A stretch of DNA of 64,000 nucleotides from Ypsolopha sequella (GCA_934047225.1 OW203986.1:28151221-28215220); one strand, 5' to 3'. Positions 22,162-33,715 are shown, numbered from the stretch's first letter. A program made the numbers and translations. The notes: a model not told the origin generated them from the sequence alone.

Positions 22162-22213
22162 TACATATGTATGCTCATACCTGTCTCCCGGAGGGGTAGG
22201 CAGACACTACAGT
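22162..22213 (-). pseudogene. LINE 3' end fragment
   Basis: The minus strand reads VVSAYPSGRQV then stop, followed by GAGCATACATATG. This matches the tail of a LINE polyprotein family (ending SAYPSGKQA) common in insects. The same tail, more decayed, is at 28.4 kb. Confidence 0.55.
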
Positions 22214-24061
22214 TTTCCAAAAGGAATAAAGGGGGCGTGCTGCCTTAAGAAATAAGGTCGGAATTTATTTCTCGTCTTTATTAATAATGTAATATTATAA
22301 CATCGGATAAATAATGTAGGTACTTATATAACTGCTTTAGATGTTGCAATGACTATTTTATAAATATTTTTTCTTATTTTTAAAAAGCCTTACAACAAAA
22401 AATATACGAATATAACTTTCTTTGTTTCAGGTCTCAAAGAATGGCAGGAATGCTTCTAACGGGTTTGTAAGCGCTTTTTTAAACTTTTTTCTACTTTCAT
22501 AATTTTCTTTTTCGTTTTTATGTTACTTAAATAATTAAAATTGTAACGCTTAAGGAAGTTTTTTTTGTCAGACATTATTTCCTTTTTACTTGGTTTTGTC
22601 GAGTGTATTCAGAGTTGTAGGTTTATTTCTTAGAACGAGGTTTTCCACTTAGCGTGTGGATTCTATACAATATGGTTCTGTTGTAGCCAGGTTTAACATT
22701 TTATACAAAAAGGAAAACTTACTCCATGTGTTGTTCTTTTTGTTTGTAAAGTACTTAGGAGTACTTAGACATAATCTTATCTAGCTATCGTTTTGAGTTA
22801 TATGTCTGATAATTTGATAAATAATGTAACATAATTTTATAATAAAATATAATGTTACCATTCGGCTTTTCTTTATAAATATTGATATATGATATATATT
22901 GCATGCAACTGATGCCGAGTCCAAGAGGACTCGAAATATTTATATCTTGCTTTCATTAATTAATGTGTATAATTAAACAAAAACCACTATATATATCGAT
23001 ATTTATAACATAATTTCGCAGCACAGCGCATTTTATCTTGAAAACCAGCGTTTCTTTTTAAAATTTAAGAGCTTTGCTCTTGTCATTGAAGTAATAGATC
23101 TTCTTCTGTCGGGTCTGCCATCTTTTTAACCTCCCGGTACGATATCAATGATGTTAACATTTCCTTCACTTGGCTCGAATATTAAATTAATTTTCAAAAA
23201 TAATTTCGTCTAGATCTTTTTCTGATCCCTTCTTTCTTTTTATGATGTTTTTTATGAGCACATCATTTATTTCTTCTTGTGTTTTCTTTGGATTTGAGAA
23301 GACTCATGTTTTCCTTGTTTAAAATTTTTAATTGGATAGTCTTTATTCACACTCCACAAAATACAAAAAATGGTGACTATTGTGTCTTATCAAAATTCTA
23401 ATTGCAGATCATGGCTCGGCGTGTTTTCACTGGGTGTCATAAAAATAACCACGATGGTTATGTATGGCGGTCGCTCCAATACGTTCCGCGAACGACTCGC
23501 CATACATAACTTTTAAACTACTACTGGTAACCGGCCCGTTTATATGGTGTCCCCTCTCAAAATTTGTGGCAGGCAAATAGTAAAATTCCGCCGTTCACAA
23601 ACGGCGTCGTCAGTTTCTAAATGTTTTGCAATTTGTCGTTCGGCATGAAAGTTTTGCATAACGTTTTCAAAATAAACAAACATATTTCCGAAAACAATAC
23701 CTATGTTTTTTTTTCAAGTCCGTAATTAATTATACTACATGTTCTAGAAAAAAACTGGCATAAAAGTTTTATTTCCAATGGCCACTTCGCCTTAAGTCAG
23801 TACGTTTACAAAGTGAACAAACAAATCTAAAGTATATTTTTTCGTTTGAAGGAGGAAGCTAGCAATTCTTGATAGTGAGAAATGCGCCTTTACCTCCTAC
23901 GGTGCATGAGTAATTTCACATAGTCGCCAACTTTTGAATGTTGCAATTCCCACTATTACGAGCTGTCAGGTTACATAATTAATAATACATAATACATAAT
24001 TATAAAAGATTTACATAGAAAATCGAAATTTATTTTGTAATTAAATTATTCCTGCTCGCTG
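22214..24061. other. Unassigned intergenic sequence
   Basis: No gene supported. A small inverted repeat lies at 23457-23512 (GTTATGTATGGCGGTCG / CGACTCGCCATACATAAC), MITE-like. Otherwise AT-rich. Confidence 0.5.
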
Positions 24062-24180
24062 GACTGATGATCTAAAAAAGATTGCCGGTAGTGGCTGGAT
24101 GAGGATGGCCGAGGACAGAAAAATGTGGTGTGCCCTTGGAGGGGCCTATGTCCAGCAGTGGACCGATATTGGCTGATGGA
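24062..24180 (+). pseudogene. LINE C-terminal fragment, RTE-like
   Basis: Translates as RWTDDLKKIAGSGWMRMAED, then WCALGGAYVQQWTDIG and stop, the usual end of a LINE ORF2 in insects. Its last 45 bases (CCTATGTCCAGCAGTGGACC, then GGCTGATGGATTGA) resemble the 3' end of Fam-B. Only this end is present, as in a 5' truncated insertion. Confidence 0.7.
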
Positions 24181-24369
24181 TTGAATTGGAATTAAATTAT
24201 TTATTTCGCGCGATTTATCTGTTTCGTTTATGACATTAGTTATTTTATTTTAGAAATTCCGGAGAATTTATTGCATCCCGGGAGCTCGTGAGGTTGAACA
24301 ATATTCCCGGAGACTCCCGGGCATTCCGGGAGGGTTGGGAACCCTACTTACAATACAATCTAATCTGCT

Positions 24370-24504
24370 GCTTATGGGAAGTCCTTTTCGGTCAAGGCCG
24401 TTCGTCTGTGGAATGATTTACCCACGAAGATACGTATATCGCCTTCACTGGCGATATTTAAAAAGAATTTAAAATCACATCATGAAGTTTCTTTAGGTTG
24501 GTAG
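24370..24504 (+). pseudogene. LINE C-terminal fragment, Jockey/CR1-like
   Basis: Reads AYGKSFSVKAVRLWNDLPTK, then SPSLAIFKKNLKSH and a stop after LGW. The phrase SFSVxAVRLWNxLP with a trailing FKxxLK helix marks the end of many LINE reverse transcriptase proteins. It is a different family from the 24.1 kb fragment. Confidence 0.7.
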
Positions 24505-24542
24505 TCTCATTTCATCACTCAGTCTATTGATATTTTTATATA

Positions 24543-25843
24543 TACGAGGGGAGGCTGAAAAGTAATCTACCTAACTATGAAAGAAAAGACGTAACTGGAT
24601 AGTTTATTTTTATTTTTCTATATAGTCCCCTGCTAATAAAATGCACTTATTACATTTTTCAAATATTGAATTTAAGCCATTAAAAAAAAATATTTTCGGT
24701 TTGTCGTCAAAATAGTCAGAAACCGCTGCCTTCATTTCGTCATCGGTCATAAACCTTCGTCCCCTGAGGTCTTTCTTGAGAAGTCTAAACAGAAAATAGT
24801 CACAGGGGGCTAGATCTGGACTAAAAGGGGGGTGGTCAATGGTTTCGAAGCCATTGTCTTTAATTGCTAGCTTTGTTGTGCGTGCGGTATGCACTGGTGC
24901 GTTATCGTGCAAAATCAGAATTCCTTTGCTTAGTTTACCTCGCCGTTTTTCTTTTATTATCTCTCTTAGTTGATATAATAAGTTTGAGTAATAATCAGCA
25001 TTCATTGTAGTTTTCTTCGGGAAATAATCTATGAGCAAAATCCCTTCTGTGTCCCAAAAGATTGTAGCCATAAGTTTACCGGCCGATGGGCAGACCTTGA
25101 ATTTCCGAGGCGGCTTCTCATCCTTAAATTTCCACTGTAACGACTCTTGCTTACTTTCCGGGTCCCATTGTCGAATCCAAGTCTCATCACATGTTACAAT
25201 TCTAGAAATTATTTCTTCCTCTTTCCCTCGACTCATGTCCAAAAACTCTTCGCAACATTTGACACGCCTCTCCATGTCAAATGCAGTCAACATTCTAGGG
25301 ACCCAACGTGCACTAACCTTGGACATGTTCAAATGCTCATGAATTATTTCATTGACTCGCTCTTTACTGACGCCCACATCTCTAGCTATCTCCCACTGCT
25401 TCACTCGTCGGTCCTCTAAAATAATTTTTTTCACCCTGGCTACATTTTCATCGGTGACGGCCGAAACTGGTCTTCCGCTACGAGGATCATCTTCGAGGCT
25501 CTCACGACCTAATTTAAACTGCCTTGACCAAAACTTTATAACAAATTCGGAAGAACACGAACTGCCAAACACACGTAACATACGCTGTCTGATCTCCGAA
25601 GGCGTATTCCCTTCTTTAGTCAAAAACTTAATCACCGCACGCTGCTCGATTTTATCCATTTTCACTTTCTCTACCGACATGTTCGAAACAATTGTAGGAG
25701 ACAAATAAACGTGATGCAATAAACAAATGAATGTAATACATTTTGAAAATAGAATAACAAACGAATATAAATCCATATCAGCCAGCATTATTTTTGTATA
25801 TATTTCTGACCAAGGAGATTACATGTCAGCCGCCCTACGTAGT
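24543..25843 (-). mobile_element. Mariner transposon
   Basis: Ends ACGAGGGGAGGCTGAAAAGT (left) and, in inverse, ACGTAGGGCGGCTGACATGT (right) match at about 22 of 29 positions, bounded by TA-rich sequence as expected for TA insertion. Length is about 1.3 kb, the normal mariner size, with one uninterrupted transposase frame. The TIR differences contrast with the intact gene. Confidence 0.9.
24610..25680 (-). CDS. Mariner transposase, intact
   Basis: DDE-type transposase that cuts and pastes the surrounding element at TA sites. From the ATG at 25680 it has 356 codons, close to the usual 345-350; an in-frame ATG at 25788 would add 36 residues that do not resemble mariner and are probably not used. 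Two N-terminal helix-turn-helix regions (about residues 10-55 and 75-120) are followed by a linker with WVPRML (about 126-131, where most mariners have WVPH). The catalytic triad is complete: D165 in VTCDETW, D259 in LHDNAPVHTA and D294 in SPDLAPCDYFLF. There are 34 residues between the last two, the D,D34D signature that separates mariner from Tc1. There is no stop or frameshift. Seen directly: motifs and an intact frame. Inferred: possible activity. Confidence 0.95.
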   Translation of the reverse strand: MSVEKVKMDKIEQRAVIKFLTKEGNTPSEIRQRMLRVFGSSCSSEFVIKFWSRQFKLGRESLEDDPRSGRPVSAVTDENVARVKKIILEDRRVKQWEIARDVGVSKERVNEIIHEHLNMSKVSARWVPRMLTAFDMERRVKCCEEFLDMSRGKEEEIISRIVTCDETWIRQWDPESKQESLQWKFKDEKPPRKFKVCPSAGKLMATIFWDTEGILLIDYFPKKTTMNADYYSNLLYQLREIIKEKRRGKLSKGILILHDNAPVHTARTTKLAIKDNGFETIDHPPFSPDLAPCDYFLFRLLKKDLRGRRFMTDDEMKAAVSDYFDDKPKIFFFNGLNSIFEKCNKCILLAGDYIEK

Positions 25844-25950
25844 ATATATTAAGAGTATATTAAGTAGTTAATTTATTTGTATGTATACGATATGTATGTA
25901 TCAAACATAAAATATATTGTGTAAGTTTTGTTGGACAGGAGTATATTATA

Positions 25951-26960
25951 CAGGGTGGAAAAAATTTAAGGGCCCTGGAGGGGAGCTACCTTAAATCGTT
26001 TAGTTAGCTCATTTTACTGAAAGGAAACATTCCTTTATTTTTTAAAAGAAACAAAACTGCATACAAAGATATTCTGAAATTCGCTTGTCTCACCCGGGAA
26101 TCGAACCAACTAAAAATTAAAAAAATAAACCCTCGCTATTTTATCATACGAATCGGTAGGATTATTGTTCAGAATAAAATTTGTCTAATAAACATTTGGT
26201 CTTACACTCATCTGTTGTATGAGATACTCATGAAATTAAATATTTATTACAAGTTCTTTGTTAACAATACCTAGTACTGTTTACTTGTAACAAGTAAATG
26301 AAACGTTCTAATTTTCTTATCTCTCTTACATCCAAAGACATCGTATGAAGTACAAGCTTGCTAATGTTATTTATCTTAAGTACCTTGTTGAAGACTTCAA
26401 TAAGAAAATCGTTAAATGGTAATAATAAATGTATGCAGAGCACAATTACTTCTTGCACTAGGCGTACTGATGAAAAGTTTAAAAAAGGAATGTATTTTTT
26501 TTGCAACGCGAAGCAACAAATTTGAAGTTCGAACCATAAATTTCGTTCGAAATTAAAATTTAGTTTTGTTTTGCTTTCATTCCGTGCTGTCATTGTGTAA
26601 TAATGGCGTATAATTATTACTTTACAAGTGAACAGTACTAGGTATTGTTAATAAAGAACTTGTAATAAATATTCAATTTCATGGGTATCTCGTACAACAG
26701 ATGAGTGTAAGACTTTAGTTTAGTAGACAAATTTTATCCTGAACAATAATCCTACCGATTCGTATAATAAAATAGCGAGGGTTTATTTTTTAAATTTTTA
26801 GTTGGTTCAGTTCCCGGGTGAGACAAGCAAATTTTAGAAGATCTTTGAATGCAGTTTTGTTTCTTTTAAAAAATAAAGGAATGTTTCCTTTCAGTAAAAT
26901 GAGCTAACTAAAGGATTTAAGGTAGTTCCCCTCCAGGGCCCTTTCATTTTTTCCACCCTG
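25951..26960. mobile_element. Long terminal inverted repeat element
   Basis: Starts TACAGGGTGGAAAAA and ends TTTTTTCCACCCTGTA. The two arms (25951-26290 and 26620-26960) remain complementary over about 340 bp, including GGGCCCTGGAGGGGA, AAACATTCCTTTATTTTTTA and AACAATACCTAGTACTGTT. The 330 bp between them contain a 110-codon minus-strand open frame with no recognisable motif. Foldback-like, inserted at TA. Confidence 0.88.
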
Positions 26961-26962
26961 TA

Positions 26963-28194
26963 TATTAGGCATTATGTATATTCACTTTATTGGTTTTGAT
27001 TCTTCTTTTATTTATGTATTTTGTAAATTGGTATCCCCCTCCACATTACGTAAAATAATACTTTCTTCACCACCCAAAGGTTGGCTGGAAGAAATCGCTT
27101 TAAGTGATAAGTCCGCCCTTGTACAACATTGTGTGTTCAAAACTCAATTTTTTATTTGACCGTGTACAATAAAGTGTGTATTCATTCATTCATTCATTCA
27201 TTCATCTAAGCTTTCGAGGGTAGATTTTGCAACCAAAACATTTTACATGTGACTCAATCGTTAATTTTGGTGATGCCCCTTGAAACTTTTTTAATGTTGT
27301 TTTGCTGTATTAAGTAAACGGAAGAGAATTTTTCAGGATTTGTCAGAACAATGACGTAGTCACTTCATCTCCGTGGAGCTTTGTAACAAAATAAATTGTT
27401 TTATTTTTATTCGTCCACAACATTAAAATGAAGCCTTGCTTTATGAAGGAGTCCAAACATTTTCCTTTGACCTATTTATCTATCTAGAAAATTATTAAAT
27501 TAAGAATAGCGGGAACAGAGGAGCGTCCTTAAAAGCTCGCAATTTAATATCGCATTTTACGTTCCATTTCATTTTATAATAGAGTAATGATTCAAGTAAC
27601 TCTATAGTAAATAGAAGCGTCGGGCGTATAATGCCTTTTACTCTTTCACGGGCGTTCTCAAAGCCTATTTCGTAAATGGGGTTTTAATTACCGGGGAGAG
27701 TGTCCGCCATTCTTTCACGAAATTCATTAAAATATCTACGAAGCTTTCCCGCAGGATACTCACTAATTGGCGAAATGTCACTCCGGCGGGCGGCGCCGGG
27801 TCAAAAGCTTGTCATCTACCGGGTTAAGAGGAGTCTTGGAGTTTTCTTCCTTTCATAGTTACACTTTCATCCTTTAATAGCCACAATAAATTATCTTTTT
27901 ATTAGATATGTTTTAAAATCAACCTCCGGTCGCTTCAAAAAAAAAAATTCTGTGGTTGATGAGGAAGACGAAAAGCGAAAGAGAAAGCGAAAATGGGAAA
28001 AAATATTTATCAATATATATAAATATTTGCGTTCGTGCGTCACCATTAGGCTTCAGCGGAATAACAGCGCTGCAGATTGTAATTGCACATGCTGAGTTTA
28101 GAACCCATTTTTGCCACGGCACATAATGATATATCAACATACAGGATCGGTGCGGCCTGAAAGAAGATGTAGTGACTAGAATAGAAAAATAATG
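26963..28194. other. Unassigned sequence with ATTC microsatellite
   Basis: A tetranucleotide ATTC repeat of about seven units at 27179-27205. The minus-strand open frame at 27919-28308 has no recognisable motif and overlaps a LINE relic on the other strand. No gene seen. Confidence 0.5.
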
Positions 28195-28450
28195 CTTCGG
28201 TTTTCGGACATGTAGAGAGGATGAATGGGAGTAGAATGACGAAAGAAATTTATGTAGAAGGTAAACCTCGACCAGGCCGCCCGTCCTAGAAAAACGTATG
28301 CTGCCCAAATTGGTGAAGGAGGGAATATCAAAGCCGGAATAGATAAGCTTGTATGGCTATATTAATAGATGTGGAGGAGGCGAAACAGATGTGTCAGGAT
28401 CGTAGCAGATAGAAATCTATAGTATCTGCCTACACCTGTGTGAAACAGGC
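28195..28450 (+). pseudogene. Decayed LINE C-terminus
   Basis: With stops and shifts, the + strand reads VEGKPRPGRPS, KTYAAQIGE, then VSAY-type residues and GGCGTGAGTATATGTATGG. This follows the order of a known insect LINE tail (GRPRKTYxDQIGE .. SKWKSVVSAYP). No intact frame. Same family as 22162-22213. Confidence 0.55.
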
Positions 28451-29585
28451 GTGAGTATATGTATGGGTTTTCTGTGTATTAAGTTTTAATGTGCTGATGT
28501 GTCTCGATCTTAAAAATTGTTAAGTTCTTTATCTACACAAAATCAAAAACAGCTTAATGTTAGCAATACGTATAATTTTTGGATTGGAAACAGGTAGGTA
28601 ACAACCTATTGCATCAGTGTAGATAAAGTAGTGTATGAATCTACACATAACTAGATATTAAAACACTCGTGTATACTATTAAAAAATTCACACTCGTGTT
28701 TTATGTGCCAGTTTCATAAACTATTATTTAAGTTTTGTCATGTCGTGTCTATTTTGAGTTGTGAAAATTAATAAATTATTATATTATCCATCAATATGAT
28801 TTTTTTAACCGTGGATTTAATCTTAAGTAGATAAATATACGTCGTAAATAAGTTACGTGTATAATGTTCTTTAGGAGAACGACTGTCTTTCAAATTACTT
28901 TGAATTGAATTCTGTATCTTGCAATTTTGGATGGAGGGCGTTAGCTTTAGAACCGTGTTTGGGGTAAAGGTCGAAATGCTTTACTCGAATCAATGAAATG
29001 TCACTTTGAATGTCCCTAGAATTTACGAATTGAATTTCGTTACATTTCTGTTAACATGAAATGTTCCTCAGATTAATTTAGTCCGAATTTTGTAATCACT
29101 TAAATTAATTGAAATTATACTTGCTAAATTAAATCAATTTCAGTTAACTAGACAGATGTTACATTTTGAATAGATTATGAATGATAGAGCTTCCTGAGCC
29201 ACGATCTGGACTGCAACTATTGTTTTATACAATAGGACATTGTAATTACATTTTTACATGATCCACAATGTAAATATTATGTAAAATGATTACGTTAAAA
29301 TGCAACTATTGTGTCCTAGTGTTTTCGCCTAAAGATGTCGATTATATCGAAGAAATCGGTAGCGTGAATAGATGAGTATTAGTAGAACAACGTATCAAGA
29401 AGATTTATCATTTGTTCCGTTATATATGTTACCGGCCAAACCCATTTTTTTGACAAACTAGTTTAGCCTAGGCTAAAAGGTTAGAAGCTAGTTAGGTTAA
29501 TAAAAATTAAAAACTCGTCAAAAAGCTAGTTGAGGGTTATGTTTCTTTGTGAAAGTTGTCCAGTATGATTATTAAAGGTTTCATT
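28451..29585. other. AT-rich unassigned sequence
   Basis: No gene. GTTACCGGCCAAACCC and GACAAACTAGTTTAGCCTAGG near 29429-29475 are one arm of the MITE type at 41040-41192. Confidence 0.5.
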
Positions 29586-29848
29586 TAAGAGCAGTATCGT
29601 AGCCGGATTGTAAAAACTTGCCTTTTTCTAATTAATCGAAACGGAACACTTACATTCAAAATTCACTCAATAGTTATTCAACAAAACCTTATTACCAATG
29701 GAAACTTTGCGAATGCAGTATACACAATACATAGGTAATGAGGTTTTGTTGAATAACTATTGAGTGAATTTTGAATTTAAGTGTTCTGTTTCTATTAATT
29801 AGAAAAAGGCGGGTTTTTCACAATACGGCTGCGAAACCGCTCTTAAAG
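29586..29848. repeat. Fam-E MITE copy 1
   Basis: Arms start AAGAGCAGTATCGTAGCCGG and end GCGAAACCGCTCTTA, with CACTCAATAGTTATTCAACA / TGTTGAATAACTATTGAGTG inside. Also at 40667-41013 and 42460-42822. Confidence 0.85.
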
Positions 29849-31075
29849 ATAGCAGTCTATTTACATTTACACCCGATATTCGCTCGTGCGTGACATCTGT
29901 CATTGAACGAGCGAGCGAAGTTCTCCGAGTCTACTTCAACAATCCGGGGTTTGTTCTGTTAGTATGTATGTTTGTCCGACGATTACTCGAGTATCGTTGA
30001 TCGGAACGTCATGAAATTTGGTAGGCGAGTAAATGAGACATAAAGAATTTTCAAGTTCGAACATGAGCTAAATCGGTCAAAGGGTTATATGGGGTTGGAG
30101 ATCCGCAAGTCCACAGTTCGGCGCCAACTACTAGTTTTTTTACTTTTGATGGTTACTGTTTTGCTTACTGTACAATACAACCAGGTTAAAATTCTTAGAC
30201 CAAAGCCGGTAAGCCTAGAATGATTTTTTTTCCTCAGGCCATTTTCCAGTCGGAGTACTGCGCCGACTTTCCGAGTGCAATATTAACTTGGACTCGGGAA
30301 ATAGAAATTGTATCCGAGCAGGACTACAGAAAATAAATGACTTGGGTATATGAATGAAAATATACTGCATTTGTCTGAACTTTTATTTTATTTTCTATAC
30401 CCATAATCACCGACTCTCTGGTCTCAGTTTATTTTTGTTATAACATTCACAACCTGGCGTATAATGACAATTATGAATAAAATAGTATATTTCGTGACGA
30501 GTATAAAATGGCGGATTTTCTTACCAGAGGATTCGGCTCACGTCGAAAGCTTACATTCCGAAGGTAAGAAAACCCATTTTAACTCGTTGCGAACGATACT
30601 TTTTCTACTACCTGATTTATATATTTAAATATTTAACTTTTCCTTTAAATTTAATGTATTTTATGACTTTGCAAAGCGCGGCGTGGTTTTTACCTTTTTT
30701 TTTTCAGGCTTCGGCCGGCGGCTTTTATTTGTGGCCAGTATCATTTTGCGAAAAAAGAGTGTCAGACGCGATATAATCCCTGAATCAAACAATTGTTTTC
30801 ACACACCCGCAATATTCTTGAACGACCGCGCGACTTGTTAAACTACAACCCACACCGTGGGATAGATGAGAAAAAAAAATCCCCACTTTACGTGTAAAAA
30901 AAATATTTAAAGATTTTATTTTACCATTTTGTCGGCGTGATTAATATGTATACCCATGCCAAATTACATCTTTCTAGTACTAAAAGTTTCTGAGCTAAGC
31001 CGCGGACAGACAGACAGACAGACAGACGGACTTGGGCATAAAATATGTCACACTACAGTACATACTCGTCGTATG
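29849..31075. other. Unassigned sequence with CAGA microsatellite
   Basis: No gene. A CAGA tetranucleotide run lies at 31004-31027 in a context (GCCGCGGACAGACAGACAG, then GACTTGGGCATAA) that I recall from lepidopteran repeats. Confidence 0.5.
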
Positions 31076-31428
31076 TTACAATAGTCAGGTTTGATTTTAT
31101 TGAATTCTAGAAGGCCCTGAAGAAATTGGAAATTTGGTTTTAGGGTTCAGTAGTCCTCTGTCTGGGGTATGCTGAAAATCAGCGCTGCTCGATCTCTATG
31201 AGATCGGCAGCTTTGCTGAGCATGCTACCATTTGCCAGAAATGTTTAAAACTTTTTTTTCTTCTATTTTAACCTGTGTATAATTTTAATGTGTTTAGTTT
31301 TAAGTATTTTTTTTGCAATAAACCTTTTTTACTTTACTTTACTTTAGTCAATAAGGAACCCTATAACCGAATTTCCAATTTCTTCAGGGCCTTCTAGAAT
31401 TCAATAAAATCACACCTGACTGTAACTT
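31076..31428. repeat. Inverted-repeat element interrupted by a retro-insertion
   Basis: Outer arms contain GAATTCTAGAAGGCCCTGAA / TTCAGGGCCTTCTAGAATTC and GGTTTTAGGGTTC / GAACCCTATAACC. Between them, 31156-31344 is foreign sequence ending in CTTTACTTTACTT and bounded on both sides by TAGTC. Confidence 0.75.
31156..31344 (+). repeat. Short retro-insertion with CTTTA tail
   Basis: Begins CTCTGTCTGGGGTATGCTGA, carries AATAAACC near its end and finishes in a CTTTA simple repeat. The TAGTC on each side is the target duplication. Probably a SINE or a processed transcript end. Confidence 0.55.
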
Positions 31429-31680
31429 ACGAAGTGTATGTATGTGACATAGTTTTTGACGTGATCGAGTTTACCAATAACATCGACACTGAGACCTTTT
31501 ATTGTATCAGATACTCCGGGTCAAGCAAGCAATAAAAAACGTATCGTATAAAAAGGCTGTGTCGTGGACACCACATTGTTGGCAAGCTGATGCCTTCTGA
31601 GATCGAGGCTAGGAAATGTGCGGAGACTTAATAATATATTATTATGTTTTGGCTTTTATTATTATATATAATTTATTTTT

Positions 31681-31850
31681 TATATGTTATATAAAAATAA
31701 ATATAAATACTTTAATGGTTTTAAGCGCTATATTTCGACCCCTCAGTAGGGTTGTCATCAGGCGAAAGATTTGATGACGACCCCACTGAGGGGTCGAAGT
31801 ATAGCGCTTAAAACCATTAATTAAGTATATATATTTATGTGAAATATAAC
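31681..31850. repeat. Inverted pair with hammerhead-like cores
   Basis: TTTTAAGCGCTATATTTCGACCCC on the left faces GGGGTCGAAGTATAGCGCTTAAAA on the right. Each arm, read outward, has the order CTGATGA (or TTGATGA), a short GC hairpin, then GAA(A). The same unit is at 47.25 kb. Confidence 0.7.
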
Positions 31851-32684
31851 ATATAAAAAGTAAAAAGGCCCCTAAAAGGTATTTTATACAAAATATTTTA
31901 TTAACATAATATAATTTATTTATTATATGTTTTGACTTATAAAGTAGGTTTTAAATATAACTACCCCTGTCCCTGCCTACGCCAAAAGAAACCATTATGA
32001 ACATTAAAATTTGTACCACTTCTCTTTAGTTGTTACCGCAATAATACATGGCACGGAACCAATTACGAGAAACTCCCTTGCTAACAGTGAATACCGCATC
32101 AAAATTCGTTATATATTTTTAGATGTACAAGTGTACAAACAAACAGACTTATGTGTATAGAGAAAAGAAAAATAAATACAAGGACGTCACGATATTTTCT
32201 AATATGTTTTTTCGTTCGTTTCGTAATAGACTGCACGAGTGTCCCAATATTTAATTATGTTCAGTTGAAAACAATACTTTATCTACGACCATCAAAAATA
32301 TCTTTTTCGCGTGACATTATTTGTAATATTTTCAACTAACAATTTCACGAAAAATGAGACTAACATTCGTTCATAAAGTCTATGTGCGGCTTATGGTATT
32401 GCCGCTAGGGAACCAATCAGAAGCGAGAACGAGAAAAGAGGGCGCGGCTTAATTTCTTAAAATTGGTTTTCTTTTTCTTTTATGGAACCCTTCAAATATG
32501 GATAGGGTAAATTTTTCTTGGATATCATAATAAATAATATTAACAATAATTCTTTTCTCTATGTTTTAACATTCTGACCCGTGTACTAGGAGTGGGTCGT
32601 TGCAGGTTTTTTCCGCAAAGAGACGAGATTCTTTTTCCAGCTATACAGATTAGTCTCTAAACTAGTCAGTAGTGCAGCGTTTCC
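31851..32684. other. Unassigned sequence
   Basis: AT-rich; no gene or repeat recognised. Confidence 0.45.
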
Positions 32685-33065
32685 AAAAAAAAGATTTGGT
32701 TTTTTCGAATCCATTTACTCCACCATAACGTCATCTACGTATTTCATTTTTGGGTAAATGTTTACTGAGTATTGGATTAAGATTCTCATTGAAGGAAAAC
32801 GCGATTGGATGAAATTTTCTCGATAGAATTGTATTCCGAATATTTTTTCCTGTAATTCTGAGGTCCTAACTACTTTCATTGTGAAATTGCATTCAAAATG
32901 TGAATATTATGTATTTGTTAAGTCTCCTTGACAATCTTTTTGACAAAACAGCTTAGTACATTTTATATTAATAAAAAACTACTTTTTGCTACTTTTCCAC
33001 GAAGCACTGAGGGTATTTTCGCATATGGGGTAACAGGGACTCTAAAACTTTTACGTATCGCCTTA
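32685..33065 (-). repeat. Fam-D element, variant B copy 3
   Basis: TTTTTCGAATCCATTTACTCC through TATCGCCTTAA as in 7934-8354, with a 40 bp internal deletion near 32840. Confidence 0.75.
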
Positions 33066-33571
33066 ATAGACTTGTTTAAGCATCAAACCGTCGCGCGTCG
33101 GGACCAAGGGACCAGAGTGATTTTATTACTATTCCCAGTTGACCGAACGTATTTGTCACTTTCTCTCGCTTGCAAAGCATCGTCTCAACTGAAGACGTGT
33201 CGTCAAAAATCTGGTCTCATTTTGCGACTACTTAATCTAACGATGAAAACGGTTGCATCGTTGCCGTCAGAAAAACGGTTGCTAAAAGTAGGTAGTCTTT
33301 TACAAGAACGCTCCCTTCTACCGTGTATCTACTAACATTGATAAATAGAATATGTTTTCCGAGGGATCAAACAGTAACCTTTGGCTGTTTGTAATATAAT
33401 ATCACATAGTTACACATGTATTGAATGTACTGTGTTAGTTTCAAAAGATTGAATCATATTTCAAAGACAAGTCGTTATTTAACTCTTCAAACAGGCCTTT
33501 TTCTGATCTCTGAGCCTTTAGAAAGACAAAATTTTTTAAAAAGAGGCCTCTGTTTCTATTTATTAGTTGTA
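33066..33571. other. Unassigned sequence
   Basis: A 135-codon open frame (32928-33335) starts inside the Fam-D repeat and has no recognisable motif. No gene supported. Confidence 0.4.
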
Positions 33572-33715
33572 TAATAGTGTCGATTCGATTTAACACGTTC
33601 TAACTTATTTGACACTAAACTTGATTAAAACGTTCTGTCTTTTCCTTTATTTATCGAAAAGACAAAGACAGGATAGTCAAATAAGTTAAGTCGTGTTACA
33701 GCGAATCGACACCAT
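33572..33715. repeat. Inverted-repeat element (Fam-O)
   Basis: Arms AGTGTCGATTCGATTTAACACG and CGTGTTACAGCGAATCGACACC, with ACTTATTTGAC / GTCAAATAAGT inside. A half copy is at 6558. Confidence 0.7.

Noticed and set aside
22432..22467. Possible 36 bp micro-exon between TTTGTTTCAG and GTAAGC
   Set aside because: Sites look acceptable but there is no neighbouring exon to join, and such short matches are expected by chance.
25031..25708. Plus-strand frames of 90-118 codons
   Set aside because: Antisense shadows of the mariner transposase.
26261..26593. 110-codon minus-strand frame inside the long-TIR element
   Set aside because: Partly made from one TIR arm and shows no transposase motif.
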